DNA of 64,000 nt from Bacillus luti. Its GTDB lineage: Bacteria; Bacillota; Bacilli; Bacillales; Bacillaceae_G. A program made the position numbers and the translations under genes. The DNA is taken from the NCBI RefSeq assembly GCF_001884105.1, contig NZ_MACI01000069.1:237860-301859 (forward strand), written 5' to 3'. Shown piece by piece: positions 9,496 to 17,648 of this stretch. Position 1 is the first letter of the stretch. Every line of letters starts with the position of its first letter. The notes beneath the pieces are model-generated. The model did not search any database and had not been told where the DNA came from. It saw only the letters and a program-made list of their open reading frames with translations.

Positions 9496-9762
9496 TTAAA
9501 TAACCCACCAGTTCCAGCAATTAAAACAGCTGAAACATCCAGCGCAACCTACACAACCGCCGCAACGTCCTGCACAACCACCGCATCTGCCTCCACATCC
9601 ACCACAGCGTCCACCACAACCGCCACATCCACCGCAGCGACGTGCATCGTCCTGAATGTAGTAATATGGATATTGTTGTTGTTGTTGATCCCAATACACA
9701 ACATTACCAGACTGATAATCATTAAGGTTTAATGATTGTAGTTCTTGTTGAAACTGATTCAT
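9496..9762 (-). CDS. Heterocycloanthracin/sonorensin-family bacteriocin precursor
   Basis: 88 aa. The leader starts MNQFQQELQSLNLNDYQSG and runs through a Gln-rich then Tyr-rich segment to YIQDDARR; the core has 13 cysteines in CGG/CGGR/CAG steps and ends CFNCWNWWVI. This is the Cys-Xaa-Xaa thiazole/oxazole-modified microcin (TOMM) precursor described from B. anthracis and B. cereus, whose cysteines are expected to become thiazoles by a cyclodehydratase and dehydrogenase. The start at 9762 is preferred over 9777 because GGAGGG falls inside the longer frame at ideal spacing. No maturation enzyme, protease or exporter is in this window, in line with the known separation of precursor and enzyme loci. 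Confidence 0.92.
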   Translation of the reverse strand: MNQFQQELQSLNLNDYQSGNVVYWDQQQQQYPYYYIQDDARRCGGCGGCGGRCGGCGGRCGGCAGRCGGCVGCAGCFSCFNCWNWWVI

Positions 9763-9817
9763 TACGAAACCCTCCATTTGTTATATAAATTCCGTCCAAA
9801 TATTAAAATTAATATAG

Positions 9818-9886
9818 AAACAAGGCTATAGACTAAATGCGTACATCAACAAAATATGAACTTACACTAGGTGATGTACCTTGTTT
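9818..9886 (-). promoter_or_regulatory. Structured region before the bacteriocin gene
   Basis: Nested inverted repeats AAACAAGG/CCTTGTTT (9818-9825, 9879-9886) and GTACATCA/TGATGTAC (9841-9848, 9872-9879). It may end the upstream Nudix transcript, or fold in the 5' leader of the bacteriocin mRNA 56 nt before the start. Confidence 0.45.
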
Positions 9887-9943
9887 TACAGCCTATTTTC
9901 TTTATATCCTTTCAATGGACGAATTTACTATAAATAGAGTGAT

Positions 9944-10390
9944 TTAAAAATTGCTAATCCAACAATTTAGTAGTTCATCACTTAATTTCCTTTCTAGTAA
10001 TTCTTTAACTGAAGGCATTGGCATGATTTTATAAGTATTTAAAGATTCTTTACTATAATCTATCCAGTGGAATGCTAAATGAGATTCTCTAGACTTCGGT
10101 GTTAACTCAATATATAACTCTTGTGAATCTATTTCAAAAATGTGGTTAATTTCATGATGAAGTACTTCTTTATCTTTCCATTGGTTTTCTATGACCCCCA
10201 AAAACCGTTTTATACTACAATTTACTCCGAGTTCTTCTCGTAACTCTCTTATTAATGCATTCTCTGCTGATTCTCCGATTTCAACATGGCCACCAGGTAA
10301 AAAATAGTGATGTCCGATGTATTCAGCAACTAATAGTTTTTCATCTTTTATCACGACTGCTCGTACAATATGGTGGAATTTACTTTTCAA
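9944..10390 (-). CDS. Nudix hydrolase
   Basis: 148 aa Nudix domain protein. The box GGHVEIGESAENALIRELREELGV spans about residues 33-56, with the REL-REE core intact. An YFLPGGH lead-in is typical of MutT-like proteins. Start TTG behind AGGAGG. The stop lies near the bacteriocin leader region, and the Nif3-like gene is 25 nt upstream on the same strand, suggesting an operon from about 11.2 kb. Substrate unknown. Confidence 0.85.
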   Translation of the reverse strand: MKSKFHHIVRAVVIKDEKLLVAEYIGHHYFLPGGHVEIGESAENALIRELREELGVNCSIKRFLGVIENQWKDKEVLHHEINHIFEIDSQELYIELTPKSRESHLAFHWIDYSKESLNTYKIMPMPSVKELLERKLSDELLNCWISNF

Positions 10391-10415
10391 TTTATATTCC
10401 TCCTAGGTATTCAAT

Positions 10416-10754
10416 TTAAACTTGCTCAAAATAGTCATTTAGTATCGGTATAATATAAATCATAGGTGTTTCATACGGATGAATTTTATTAATAACTTCA
10501 AGAGCACCTTTTACAAGTTCACGTTTACACTTTATTTCAATTTTACATTCTTGCCCCTCGCATATTTGACCAATTTCCCCATTATAAGGTGATGCTCCCT
10601 CTAACGGTCTCCAGTACCCTTTTACTGAACTATAAGAAAGACAATGGTCATATCCTCCGGTTTTACAAGCACCAATTTTATTTAACGCATCCCTTAACAT
10701 TTCAATGTATTCTTCAGGAATAAATACTTCGATTTTCACTTCAGTAAATTGCAC
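10416..10754 (-). CDS. Nif3/YqfO-type small-domain protein (CutA-like fold)
   Basis: 112 aa. It matches the inserted small domain of Nif3/YqfO proteins: KIEVFIPEEYIEMLRDAL at the start, GACKTGGYDHCLSYSS, GYWRPLEGASPYNGEIG and the HPYETPMIYI end, as in stand-alone members of this family. The fold resembles CutA trimers. The catalytic dimetal domain of full Nif3 is absent, so a binding or regulatory role is more likely than catalysis. Downstream of a GNAT gene with a 30-nt gap. Confidence 0.75.
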   Translation of the reverse strand: MQFTEVKIEVFIPEEYIEMLRDALNKIGACKTGGYDHCLSYSSVKGYWRPLEGASPYNGEIGQICEGQECKIEIKCKRELVKGALEVINKIHPYETPMIYIIPILNDYFEQV

Positions 10755-10784
10755 AATTCATTTCACACCTTTACTACTTCATAG

Positions 10785-11243
10785 TTAAACGAATAAACGA
10801 TATACTTCCTCACCATCATAATCATATCCTAATGTTTGAAAACCGTAATATTCATATAGTTTCTTTGCAGAAATATTATCTTTATGTACTGTTAATCTAA
10901 TTTCTTTACACGCCTTAAATGTATTTTTTATTAAATCAATACTTTCTTGTAATGCTGCTTTTCCATAACCATTCCCTTGCCGTGTTTGATCAATGATAAA
11001 TCCGTTAATCCAATACATATTTGATGTCTCTTTTACAACAGCATGCATAATAAAACCAACCATAAGATCACCATCGTATATGGCAAATGGTATGTATTCT
11101 ACATTGTCGCCATCTGGTTTTATATATACTTTAGCAAGAGAAACTGCTACTGATGGAACAAAGTTTCTTTGCTCTTTTTTAACTTGTAAATTTAATGCAT
11201 CTTCCCAATTCTCTCTCGTAACAACCTTTAAGTGGATATTCAA
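10785..11243 (-). CDS. GNAT acetyltransferase, BltD-like
   Basis: 152 aa. The acetyl-CoA motif A is IIDQTRQGNGYGKAALQESI (about 92-111), and the C-terminal NISAKKLYEYYGFQTLGYDYDGEEVYR follows BltD-type enzymes, which acetylate spermine or spermidine. The opening LKVVTRENWEDALNLQV also fits. Polyamine specificity is an inference. Start TTG behind AAAGGAGC; the probable operon continues into the Nif3-like and Nudix genes. Confidence 0.78.
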   Translation of the reverse strand: MNIHLKVVTRENWEDALNLQVKKEQRNFVPSVAVSLAKVYIKPDGDNVEYIPFAIYDGDLMVGFIMHAVVKETSNMYWINGFIIDQTRQGNGYGKAALQESIDLIKNTFKACKEIRLTVHKDNISAKKLYEYYGFQTLGYDYDGEEVYRLFV

Positions 11244-11319
11244 TATTGTAAGCTCCTTTATAAAGAGAATGTATTTATATATTCAACGTAGTGAAATAAT
11301 TCCCTTTTTCGACAACAGC

Positions 11320-12243
11320 TTATAACATGATTTTTATAAAATCTTGAATGAATTTTTGTTCATCTATTTCTAGTGCTATACGGGCCCCTTTAGATATTGA
11401 GCTAGGGCGAAAATCAGCAAATGTTTGTCCTTTCGTATCTCCGTAAGTATCTACATTCACTGTACGATGCACAAATTCAAAAAAACTTGGGTTAACTAAT
11501 CCACTTATAGCAACCACATCATGTAGCAAAGGTCCTTCGATAGATGGATTAAGTTTTTGGTATGCGGATAAATAGTAATCATACATTGGTTTCATTATCG
11601 TATGGAATGGATTCTTTGAATTAGATTGGATATAGTTAAATACATTTGGTGTTAAAACGGCTTTGTTTGTTACATTTAAAGGAAATATTAATAAATTCTT
11701 TGCTTGCTGAAAAACAATTTTACTTGCAATAGGGTCTCCATACACGTTTGCCTCTGCTAATGACGTAACGTTTCCTACTTCTAAAAAAACACCACCCATG
11801 AAATAGATTCCTTTTACATTCAACATTAAATCATTCCATAAATTAAAAGCAATCGCTAACGAGGTAGATCTTCCTACATCGACAATTGTTAAATCTTTTC
11901 CGTACTTTACAAGAATTGAAGTAATACTACCAAAATTGTATATCGGGATAGACAATACACTTTTTGGCACATGAATAGGCCCTAATCCTTCTGGTCCATG
12001 AATTTCAGGATAGTATGTTGTAATTTTTTCTGTAAGCGGTTTTGTTGCACCGCTAATCACAGGAATGTCTTGTCTATTTGCTAACTGTAAAATATACGCT
12101 GCATTATGCGCAGTATGTATATGTTCAACATTTCCGTATCCAGTTACAATACCGACAATTTCAATTTCAGGATGCAGTAAACCATACATAATGGCAAACG
12201 AGTCATCAATACCTGGGTCTCCGAAAAATAGTACTTTTTCCAA
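11320..12243 (-). CDS. Inosine-uridine preferring nucleoside hydrolase family protein
   Basis: 307 aa. It hydrolyses ribonucleosides to base plus ribose in known relatives, using calcium. The N-terminal metal motif reads VLFFGDPGIDDSFA: the Asp at the catalytic position and the paired DD are present, but the first Asp of the usual DxDxxxDD is Phe. The later Asn (AEANVYGDP) and the His-Asp pair (GPLLHDVVA) are present. Start TTG with AAGGAGA at good spacing. Monocistronic. Confidence 0.82.
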   Translation of the reverse strand: MEKVLFFGDPGIDDSFAIMYGLLHPEIEIVGIVTGYGNVEHIHTAHNAAYILQLANRQDIPVISGATKPLTEKITTYYPEIHGPEGLGPIHVPKSVLSIPIYNFGSITSILVKYGKDLTIVDVGRSTSLAIAFNLWNDLMLNVKGIYFMGGVFLEVGNVTSLAEANVYGDPIASKIVFQQAKNLLIFPLNVTNKAVLTPNVFNYIQSNSKNPFHTIMKPMYDYYLSAYQKLNPSIEGPLLHDVVAISGLVNPSFFEFVHRTVNVDTYGDTKGQTFADFRPSSISKGARIALEIDEQKFIQDFIKIML

Positions 12244-12318
12244 AGAATATCTCCTTCCATATAGAAAATAGCAGATGATAATTATGTATATGTAAAAAAA
12301 TAATTAAACTATACAATT

Positions 12319-12350
12319 TTATACAATGATTACTCGTAATCATTGTATAA
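12319..12350. promoter_or_regulatory. 15-bp perfect palindrome upstream of the nucleoside hydrolase
   Basis: Arms 12319-12333 and 12336-12350 (TTATACAATGATTAC) meet around two bases. It is 76 nt upstream of the nucleoside hydrolase start. The near-absent loop suits a DNA-binding operator better than a terminator, although a second transcription end for the EamA gene is possible. Confidence 0.45.
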
Positions 12351-12354
12351 ATAA

Positions 12355-12381
12355 AAAGAACTAACATTATGTTAGTTCTTT
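12355..12381 (-). terminator. Terminator of the EamA transporter gene
   Basis: Perfect AAAGAACTAACA/TGTTAGTTCTTT stem with a three-base loop and a T-rich tail on the minus strand, 57 nt past the EamA stop. Confidence 0.8.
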
Positions 12382-12438
12382 CTCAAATAAGCAATTTATT
12401 TAAGAGTTCAATAAAATCTCTTGCAAATAGTAAACAAA

Positions 12439-13350
12439 CTACCCTGCTGTATTGCAGTACTCTTCACTTTGCATTTCTTTCTTTAATGATACATGTGCAA
12501 TTAAAACCCCGAGTATAGTAATTCCCCCGCCAATTATTGAAACAATAGTTGGCACTTCACCTAACCATACCCAAGCTATAAAGCACGCAGTTACTGGCGT
12601 TAAATATAGAGAACTTGTTGCTTCAGCAGCACCAGTACGAGATATGATATAGGCCAATGCAATATACGGCAGTACTGTTGGAAATAAGCCTAAATATATA
12701 ACACTTACATTTACTTCAAGAGGAGCCGCTAGTATTTTTTGATAAATTCCTGGAGAAAAAATAAGCATACATACAGTACTGGACAAAATTGTATATACCG
12801 TAAATGGCAAGAAACCATACTTTTTTAAATACGATTTTTGGAAAACGAAAAATAAACTTTCCGAAACTGCTGCTAGTAATATAAATAGTCCTCCGCTATT
12901 TAATTGAATAGAATCCCCTTGACTTAAGGATATTAAAGCAATTCCGACAAAGCTAATTACACTACCGATCCAGCCATTTAATTTCATTTTTTCATTCAAG
13001 AACACCGAAGCAAGGATTGCTGTTACTATAGGAGTGACTGAAACAATTAAACTTGCAGATCCGGCATTTACAGTTTTTTCGCCGTAGTTTAATGCAATAT
13101 GATAAAAAGTGAATCCTAAAGCGCCGAACATAAAAATTGCTGGGATATCCTTTAAATCCGGTATCCGTAACTTGTAAATAAAAGAAAACAACAGAAGTAT
13201 AAATGAAGCGATTAATAAACGTAGTAAAGTAAGATGCTCAGGTGTATACGATTCAAGTCCCATACGAATTGCCGGAAAAGCAGTTCCCCATATAAGAATT
13301 GTAAAAGCGTGAGCATATATAATGCGTAAATCCCATTTTTTATTATGCAT
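12439..13350 (-). CDS. EamA/DMT-family transporter
   Basis: 303 aa with ten hydrophobic segments in two homologous EamA halves: ILIWGTAFPAIRMGL opens the first, and GLFILLAAVSESLFFVFQKS opens the second. YIALAYIISRTGAAEATSSLYLTPV is the typical eighth/ninth-helix region. Members export amino acids, metabolites or drugs. It is divergent from a MocR/PdxR-type regulator with a 151-bp shared promoter region containing repeated boxes, so that regulator probably controls it. Confidence 0.88.
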   Translation of the reverse strand: MHNKKWDLRIIYAHAFTILIWGTAFPAIRMGLESYTPEHLTLLRLLIASFILLLFSFIYKLRIPDLKDIPAIFMFGALGFTFYHIALNYGEKTVNAGSASLIVSVTPIVTAILASVFLNEKMKLNGWIGSVISFVGIALISLSQGDSIQLNSGGLFILLAAVSESLFFVFQKSYLKKYGFLPFTVYTILSSTVCMLIFSPGIYQKILAAPLEVNVSVIYLGLFPTVLPYIALAYIISRTGAAEATSSLYLTPVTACFIAWVWLGEVPTIVSIIGGGITILGVLIAHVSLKKEMQSEEYCNTAG

Positions 13351-13370
13351 GTTGTCTCTCCCTTCCTAAT

Positions 13371-13466
13371 AAACCAACCATTTTCAAATTACCAATTATT
13401 TCTTTTCATCATATTTAATAGTTGTTACAATGTCTTCAACCAGTTATTTATCGTAAAAACCAACCA
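13371..13466. promoter_or_regulatory. Direct repeats between EamA and the MocR regulator
   Basis: AAACCAACCA occurs exactly at 13371-13380 and 13457-13466, with a related CAACCAGTTA at about 13438-13447. MocR regulators often bind direct repeats, so these are candidate operator boxes for the divergent pair. Confidence 0.5.
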
Positions 13467-13501
13467 CTTAGCATTTTTAAAGTGAACGAGGGGGTTTTTT
13501 T

Positions 13502-14938
13502 ATGACAACGAATAAAAAACTGCCTAAGTATCGGCAGATAGTAGACTATATGAAAGAAAAAATTGAAAATGGAGAATGGCCCATTGGAAGTAAGATTCCT
13601 AGTCAACGACAGCTAGCAAAATTATTTCATGTAAATCGGAGTACTGTAATAACTGCGCTAGATGAAATTATGGCGGATGGCTTAATTCAAGGACAAGTAG
13701 GAGCAGGAACAATTGTAACGAATAATACATGGTCATTGTTAGCGACAAATCCTCCGCCCGATTGGAGTGAATATGTAAAAGCTGGTATTCATAAACCAAG
13801 CAAATTAATGGTACGAGAAATAAATAAAGCAGAAGCAAATAAAAAACTTATACAGCTTAGTAAAGGCGAACTTTCACCTGATCTTTTCCCGATAGAAACT
13901 ATGCAATCCATTATGAAAAACGTAAGCGAGGAATTAGATTATTTCGGATACGAGGAACAAAAAGGGCTGTACCCATTACGTGAAGCAATAAGTACATACG
14001 TAAAAACATTTGGAATACATGTATCGCCTCATTCTATATTAATCGTCTCTGGTGCACTACAAGCATTACAATTAATTTCAATTGGTCTTTTGCATAAAAA
14101 ATCAACCGTTTTACTTGAACAACCTTCTTACTTATATTCACTCCATGTATTTCAATCAGCAAATATACACCTATCTGGTATATCAATGGATCATCACGGT
14201 ATTTTACCTAGCGACTTATTAAAAAGAATTAAATATAGTCAAAAGCAAAATATTTTATATTCTATTCCTTGCTTTCAAAATCCTACAGGGATATTAATGT
14301 CTAAAGAGCGACGGAAAGAAATATTAAAAATATGCGAGAAAGAACAGTTACCTATCATTGAGGACGATATTTACCGTGAATTATGGATTGATGAACAACC
14401 ACCAGCTCCATTAAAATCAATGGATAAACATGGACATGTATTATATATTGGCAGTCTTTCTAAAACACTAACCCCTGGACTTAGAATTGGATGGATTATC
14501 GGGCCAGAACCTGTAATTGATAGATTATCAGATATAAAAATGCAAACAGACTATGGATCGAGTTCATTATCTCAAAGAGTTGCTGCTGAATGGATAAATA
14601 AAGGGTTTTATGAAGAGCATGTTGCAAACGTAAGAATTCAATTAAAAGAACGAAGACAAATCATGATACAAGCTTTAAATAAGTATTGTGCAGATGTTGC
14701 AACGTGGGATATTCCTAGCGGCGGATTCTTTATATGGATAAAGATTGTACCTAACATTCCGATGAAGAAACTATTTTCAGAGGCACTATCAAAAGGTGTT
14801 CTTTTAAACCCGGGACGTATTTATGAAGAAGAATCAGATCAATGCATACGTTTATCATATGGATATGCTTCTCCAGAACAAATCACTAACGGGATTAAAT
14901 TGTTGAGTGAATTAATCCGTATGTTAATGACACAATAA
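13502..14938 (+). CDS. MocR/PdxR-family transcriptional regulator (GntR HTH + aminotransferase domain)
   Basis: 478 aa. Residues about 5-75 are a GntR winged helix (PKYRQIVDYMKEKIENGEWPIGSKIPSQRQLAKLF). The rest is a fold-type I aminotransferase domain with PCFQNPTG, DDIYREL and the PLP-lysine segment SLSKTLTPGLRIGW. In this family PLP or an amino-acid adduct acts as effector. It sits head-to-head with the EamA transporter, its likely target, and has its own terminator. An unusually G-rich GAGGGGG ribosome site precedes the ATG. Confidence 0.9.
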   Translation: MTTNKKLPKYRQIVDYMKEKIENGEWPIGSKIPSQRQLAKLFHVNRSTVITALDEIMADGLIQGQVGAGTIVTNNTWSLLATNPPPDWSEYVKAGIHKPSKLMVREINKAEANKKLIQLSKGELSPDLFPIETMQSIMKNVSEELDYFGYEEQKGLYPLREAISTYVKTFGIHVSPHSILIVSGALQALQLISIGLLHKKSTVLLEQPSYLYSLHVFQSANIHLSGISMDHHGILPSDLLKRIKYSQKQNILYSIPCFQNPTGILMSKERRKEILKICEKEQLPIIEDDIYRELWIDEQPPAPLKSMDKHGHVLYIGSLSKTLTPGLRIGWIIGPEPVIDRLSDIKMQTDYGSSSLSQRVAAEWINKGFYEEHVANVRIQLKERRQIMIQALNKYCADVATWDIPSGGFFIWIKIVPNIPMKKLFSEALSKGVLLNPGRIYEEESDQCIRLSYGYASPEQITNGIKLLSELIRMLMTQ

Positions 14939-14969
14939 AAACTCCTCTTTTATCTATAGAGGAGTTTTT
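14937..14969 (+). terminator. Terminator of the MocR gene
   Basis: AAAAACTCCTC/GAGGAGTTTTT perfect stem overlapping the stop codon; it works in both directions and can also end the DUF4269 transcript on the minus strand. Confidence 0.85.
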
Positions 14970-14978
14970 ATGTATCTT

Positions 14979-15509
14979 TTACCACAACCGCATTTCCTGC
15001 CCTAACAAAATAAGTTCCTCATAAGGATCTCCGTCAATTTTTAATACTTGAGCAAAAGCCGGTTCTGTTTTTAAACCTTGTTCCTTTAAGTGCATTATTT
15101 TTTCTCTTATATGTGGATGCTGCATTAATAGCATGTGCTCTACGATCATATGTCTATATGCATTTTGGTTACGTACTGGCTTAGGCTGAGCAAATAATTC
15201 AAATTCAAAACCTTCAAATTCAAAGTTTACTTTTATCGATTCTGTAGTTTTAATTTTTTTCTTTTTTATTTTGAATCCTTTATAAGAACCGTATAAAGAT
15301 CTCATTTCCTGTTCAAAAACATCAAAGTTATGTACTTCCATTACTATATCTAAGTCAGATCGAAGAGTATCAATTCTAATAGGAATTGTCCCACAAAGAA
15401 CCGGACTATACAAAGTTAAATCCTCCATGATGTTTAGTTTATCCAAAACATCATACACTTTTTGTTGCTTCTCATTCCCAGATTGTAAATATGTAATAGA
15501 TGTAAACAT
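14979..15509 (-). CDS. DUF4269 nucleotidyltransferase-like protein
   Basis: 176 aa. The segment PVLCGTIPIRIDTLRSDLDIVMEVHNF carries a G...DLDI pattern like the catalytic strand of nucleotidyltransferases, followed by a basic loop and HMIVEHMLLMQHPHIREKI. I place it in DUF4269, whose biochemical role is unknown. The minimal nucleotidyltransferase fold suggests transfer to a small molecule or RNA, but that is inference. Monocistronic, facing the MocR gene. Confidence 0.7.
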   Translation of the reverse strand: MFTSITYLQSGNEKQQKVYDVLDKLNIMEDLTLYSPVLCGTIPIRIDTLRSDLDIVMEVHNFDVFEQEMRSLYGSYKGFKIKKKKIKTTESIKVNFEFEGFEFELFAQPKPVRNQNAYRHMIVEHMLLMQHPHIREKIMHLKEQGLKTEPAFAQVLKIDGDPYEELILLGQEMRLW

Positions 15510-15682
15510 GGAAGTCTCTCCTTCTTTTCACGTAATACGTGTCTCGCTAAGTTCAAGAAAAATTTGTCCGTTTATATTTGTTCTAGGAGTACCTTTATTT
15601 CAATATATTAAGGCGAATAAACAATGCGTTTCAACTTTTCTCCTATACTGCAATACTATAAAAATAAAAAGGAGGAATTATT

Positions 15683-16144
15683 ATGAGCATTTTCAACGTT
15701 CTTTTAACCATCCACATATTATTTGGAACAATATGTTTAATAACCGGTATTGTAGCGATGGTTGCTCAAAAGAAGAAAGGAAAACATACAGAATGGGGTG
15801 AAATATATCATGCATCCTATGTTGTTATCACCGTTACTGCAATTATATTATCCATTATAAACTGGGAAAAAATCGCATATTTATTTTATGTAGCAATTTT
15901 CTCTTATTCATTTGCGATTTATGGTTACCTTGCAAGAAAAAAGCGTTGGAAAAATTGGCTCCACCATCATATTAGAGGTATGTTAGGCTCTTATATTGGT
16001 GCTGTTACTGCACTTTTAGTAAACATCGGCATTCATATTCCCATTATAAATTTACTTCCACCAATATGGTTTTGGTTTTTACCAACCTTAATTGGCATCC
16101 CCCTTGTAGCCAGTGTATCAAAAAAATATAAAAAACGTAGTTGA
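15683..16144 (+). CDS. DUF2306-type membrane protein
   Basis: 153 aa with four membrane segments. HILFGTICLITGIVAM, a cytoplasmic KKKGKHTEWGEIYH loop, WLHHHIRGMLGSYIGAVTALLVN and IWFWFLPTLIGIPL match the DUF2306 family, which has conserved His residues in helices 1 and 4 regions. Function unknown. Strong AAAAGGAGGA ribosome site. Followed by a hairpin. Confidence 0.7.
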   Translation: MSIFNVLLTIHILFGTICLITGIVAMVAQKKKGKHTEWGEIYHASYVVITVTAIILSIINWEKIAYLFYVAIFSYSFAIYGYLARKKRWKNWLHHHIRGMLGSYIGAVTALLVNIGIHIPIINLLPPIWFWFLPTLIGIPLVASVSKKYKKRS

Positions 16145-16260
16145 AATTAATTACATTTTGATTAATTTCAGATTATTATTATGAAAAGTTATACTCAATG
16201 TAATATTTTATAAAGAAATTCAATACTAGATTGATTTAAGTTATACATTTAGTGCTAAAT

Positions 16261-16296
16261 GAAAAAGAACCCAATGATTAAATTGGATTCTTTTTC
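16261..16296. terminator. Bidirectional terminator
   Basis: GAAAAAGAACCCAAT/ATTGGATTCTTTTTC with one mismatch and a 6-nt loop, A-rich and T-rich on the two sides. It serves the DUF2306 gene and the convergent small frame ending at 16295. Confidence 0.75.
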
Positions 16297-16402
16297 ATAT
16301 TTTATTAAATTTCGTTTCTTTTACACTTATTCCTTGTACATAACGAGCAACATTTGAAGTTTTATATTCTAAGTTATCTATAAGTAATTTTTGATAATTC
16401 AT
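16295..16402 (-). CDS. Possible 35-aa peptide
   Basis: A frame encoding MNYQKLLIDNLEYKTSNVAR... ending KFNKI, behind a GGAGAC ribosome site and ending in a terminator hairpin. It is soluble and lacks a signal sequence. No family recognised; accepted mainly on ribosome-site and terminator context. Confidence 0.45.
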   Translation of the reverse strand: MNYQKLLIDNLEYKTSNVARYVQGISVKETKFNKI

Positions 16403-16596
16403 CAATTGTCTCCTTCCATACAGAGATTTGTACTCCTTCATTGAAAACACCCTTTTAAATACCTTTATATGACAGGTTGTAATATGAAAGAATTAAAAAT
16501 GATATAACGTTGTCGGAATGAAAAAAGTGGTATATAATAAATATTAACATTACTAGTAATTATTTTAGGTATTCCTAGAATAAAGGAGCGATACAT

Positions 16597-16701
16597 ATGA
16601 AAATTACTATTTATTTCGGAAGTCATGAAGATCAAGATGTTCGTACTATGGACTGTCATTTAGATGTAGAAGATACAGAAGAAATTGTTTCTGTATCATA
16701 A
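16597..16701 (+). CDS. Small acidic protein, unknown
   Basis: 34 aa: starts MKITIYFGSHEDQDVRTMD, acidic, ends EEIVSVS. AAAGGAGCG lies seven bases before the ATG and a hairpin follows at about 16742. One Cys and two His residues are present. No family recognised. Confidence 0.55.
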   Translation: MKITIYFGSHEDQDVRTMDCHLDVEDTEEIVSVS

Positions 16702-16741
16702 TATAAATAGTAGGGATGGACCCTCTTCCCTACAACGTTTA

Positions 16742-16768
16742 AGGCACCTTTTATAGGTGTCTTTTTTG
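16742..16768 (+). terminator. Terminator of the 34-aa gene
   Basis: AGGCACCT/AGGTGTCT stem followed by TTTTTT, 40 nt after the small gene. Confidence 0.75.
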
Positions 16769-16878
16769 TTGTTTTTTCGTCAAAAACCCTTTACTTTAGA
16801 GCGTTTTAATAGTAAAATATAAATATACGAACAAACGTTCTTTTTATTTTAATTGTACATGAAGGGATGATTTTTACA

Positions 16879-17583
16879 ATGGCTCAAGCAAAGCGCAGAG
16901 GAAGAAAAAAGCAAACACCTATTATTTCAAATACAGGCTTTATCGGCTCTGTCTTTATTGATACATTGGAGTTACAAAAGAAATCCTATTACTTCGCTCG
17001 TAAAAAACTCCAAATCGTTCATCATGTTTTAGATGGCCTCTCCGGGGCAACAAGTTCTCTATTTAAAGAACATAATATTTCAGCATATATGTCATGTGTG
17101 TATTTACATAAACAAAAGAAAATCGGCTTTGTTCTTTCAACGAAACCATTTGAACAAAGTGACGGTGTTGCTTATTTTGTAAATTATTTAATCGAAAAGA
17201 ATTTTTACGGTAATCATGACGAAGACGTAGAATATCAAGAAGTATTTAATACAGGTTTTATCGGTGTAGTATTCGCTGATTTATGTAGTATAGATCGTTT
17301 TAATTTCGAGTTTGAAATGGGTATGTTAACGAAATTAATGAAAGATATGATTATTCCAGTTAAAGAACTCTTTTTACGCCACAATGTACCGGCCTATATC
17401 TCCACCTCGCATTTAAAGGAACAAAACAAATTAGGTTTCGTTCTATCTGTAAAACCATATGATGAACGTGCAGAGGCAGATTTATATTTTGAAGCGTATT
17501 TAAAAGAACGCGGGTTATTTATTGGTGATGAAGAAGATGATATTGACAAGATTGTTATTAGAAAAACCGCTGAATTACGATAG
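16879..17583 (+). CDS. Unknown protein built from two tandem repeats
   Basis: 234 aa from the ATG at 16879; the earlier ATG at 16867 touches the AAGGG ribosome site. A basic tail (AQAKRRGRKKQ) precedes two homologous halves, about 18-110 and 124-215. Each starts NTGFIGxVF, has a central amphipathic helical stretch, then NxxAYxS, a LHKQKKIGFVLS/LKEQNKLGFVLS strand pair and a closing YF...YLxE segment. No signal peptide or membrane segment. The family is not recognised. The basic tail could bind nucleic acid, but this is only a composition argument. Terminator follows. Confidence 0.65.
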   Translation: MAQAKRRGRKKQTPIISNTGFIGSVFIDTLELQKKSYYFARKKLQIVHHVLDGLSGATSSLFKEHNISAYMSCVYLHKQKKIGFVLSTKPFEQSDGVAYFVNYLIEKNFYGNHDEDVEYQEVFNTGFIGVVFADLCSIDRFNFEFEMGMLTKLMKDMIIPVKELFLRHNVPAYISTSHLKEQNKLGFVLSVKPYDERAEADLYFEAYLKERGLFIGDEEDDIDKIVIRKTAELR

Positions 17584-17613
17584 ATAAGCGCAGAAAAATA
17601 AGACTGTCAAAGT

Positions 17614-17646
17614 AAAACCCCAGAAATCCAACGGTCTCTGGGGTTT
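17614..17646. terminator. Bidirectional terminator
   Basis: AAAACCCCAGA/TCTGGGGTTTT perfect 11-bp stem between convergent genes. Confidence 0.85.
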
Positions 17647-17648
17647 TA

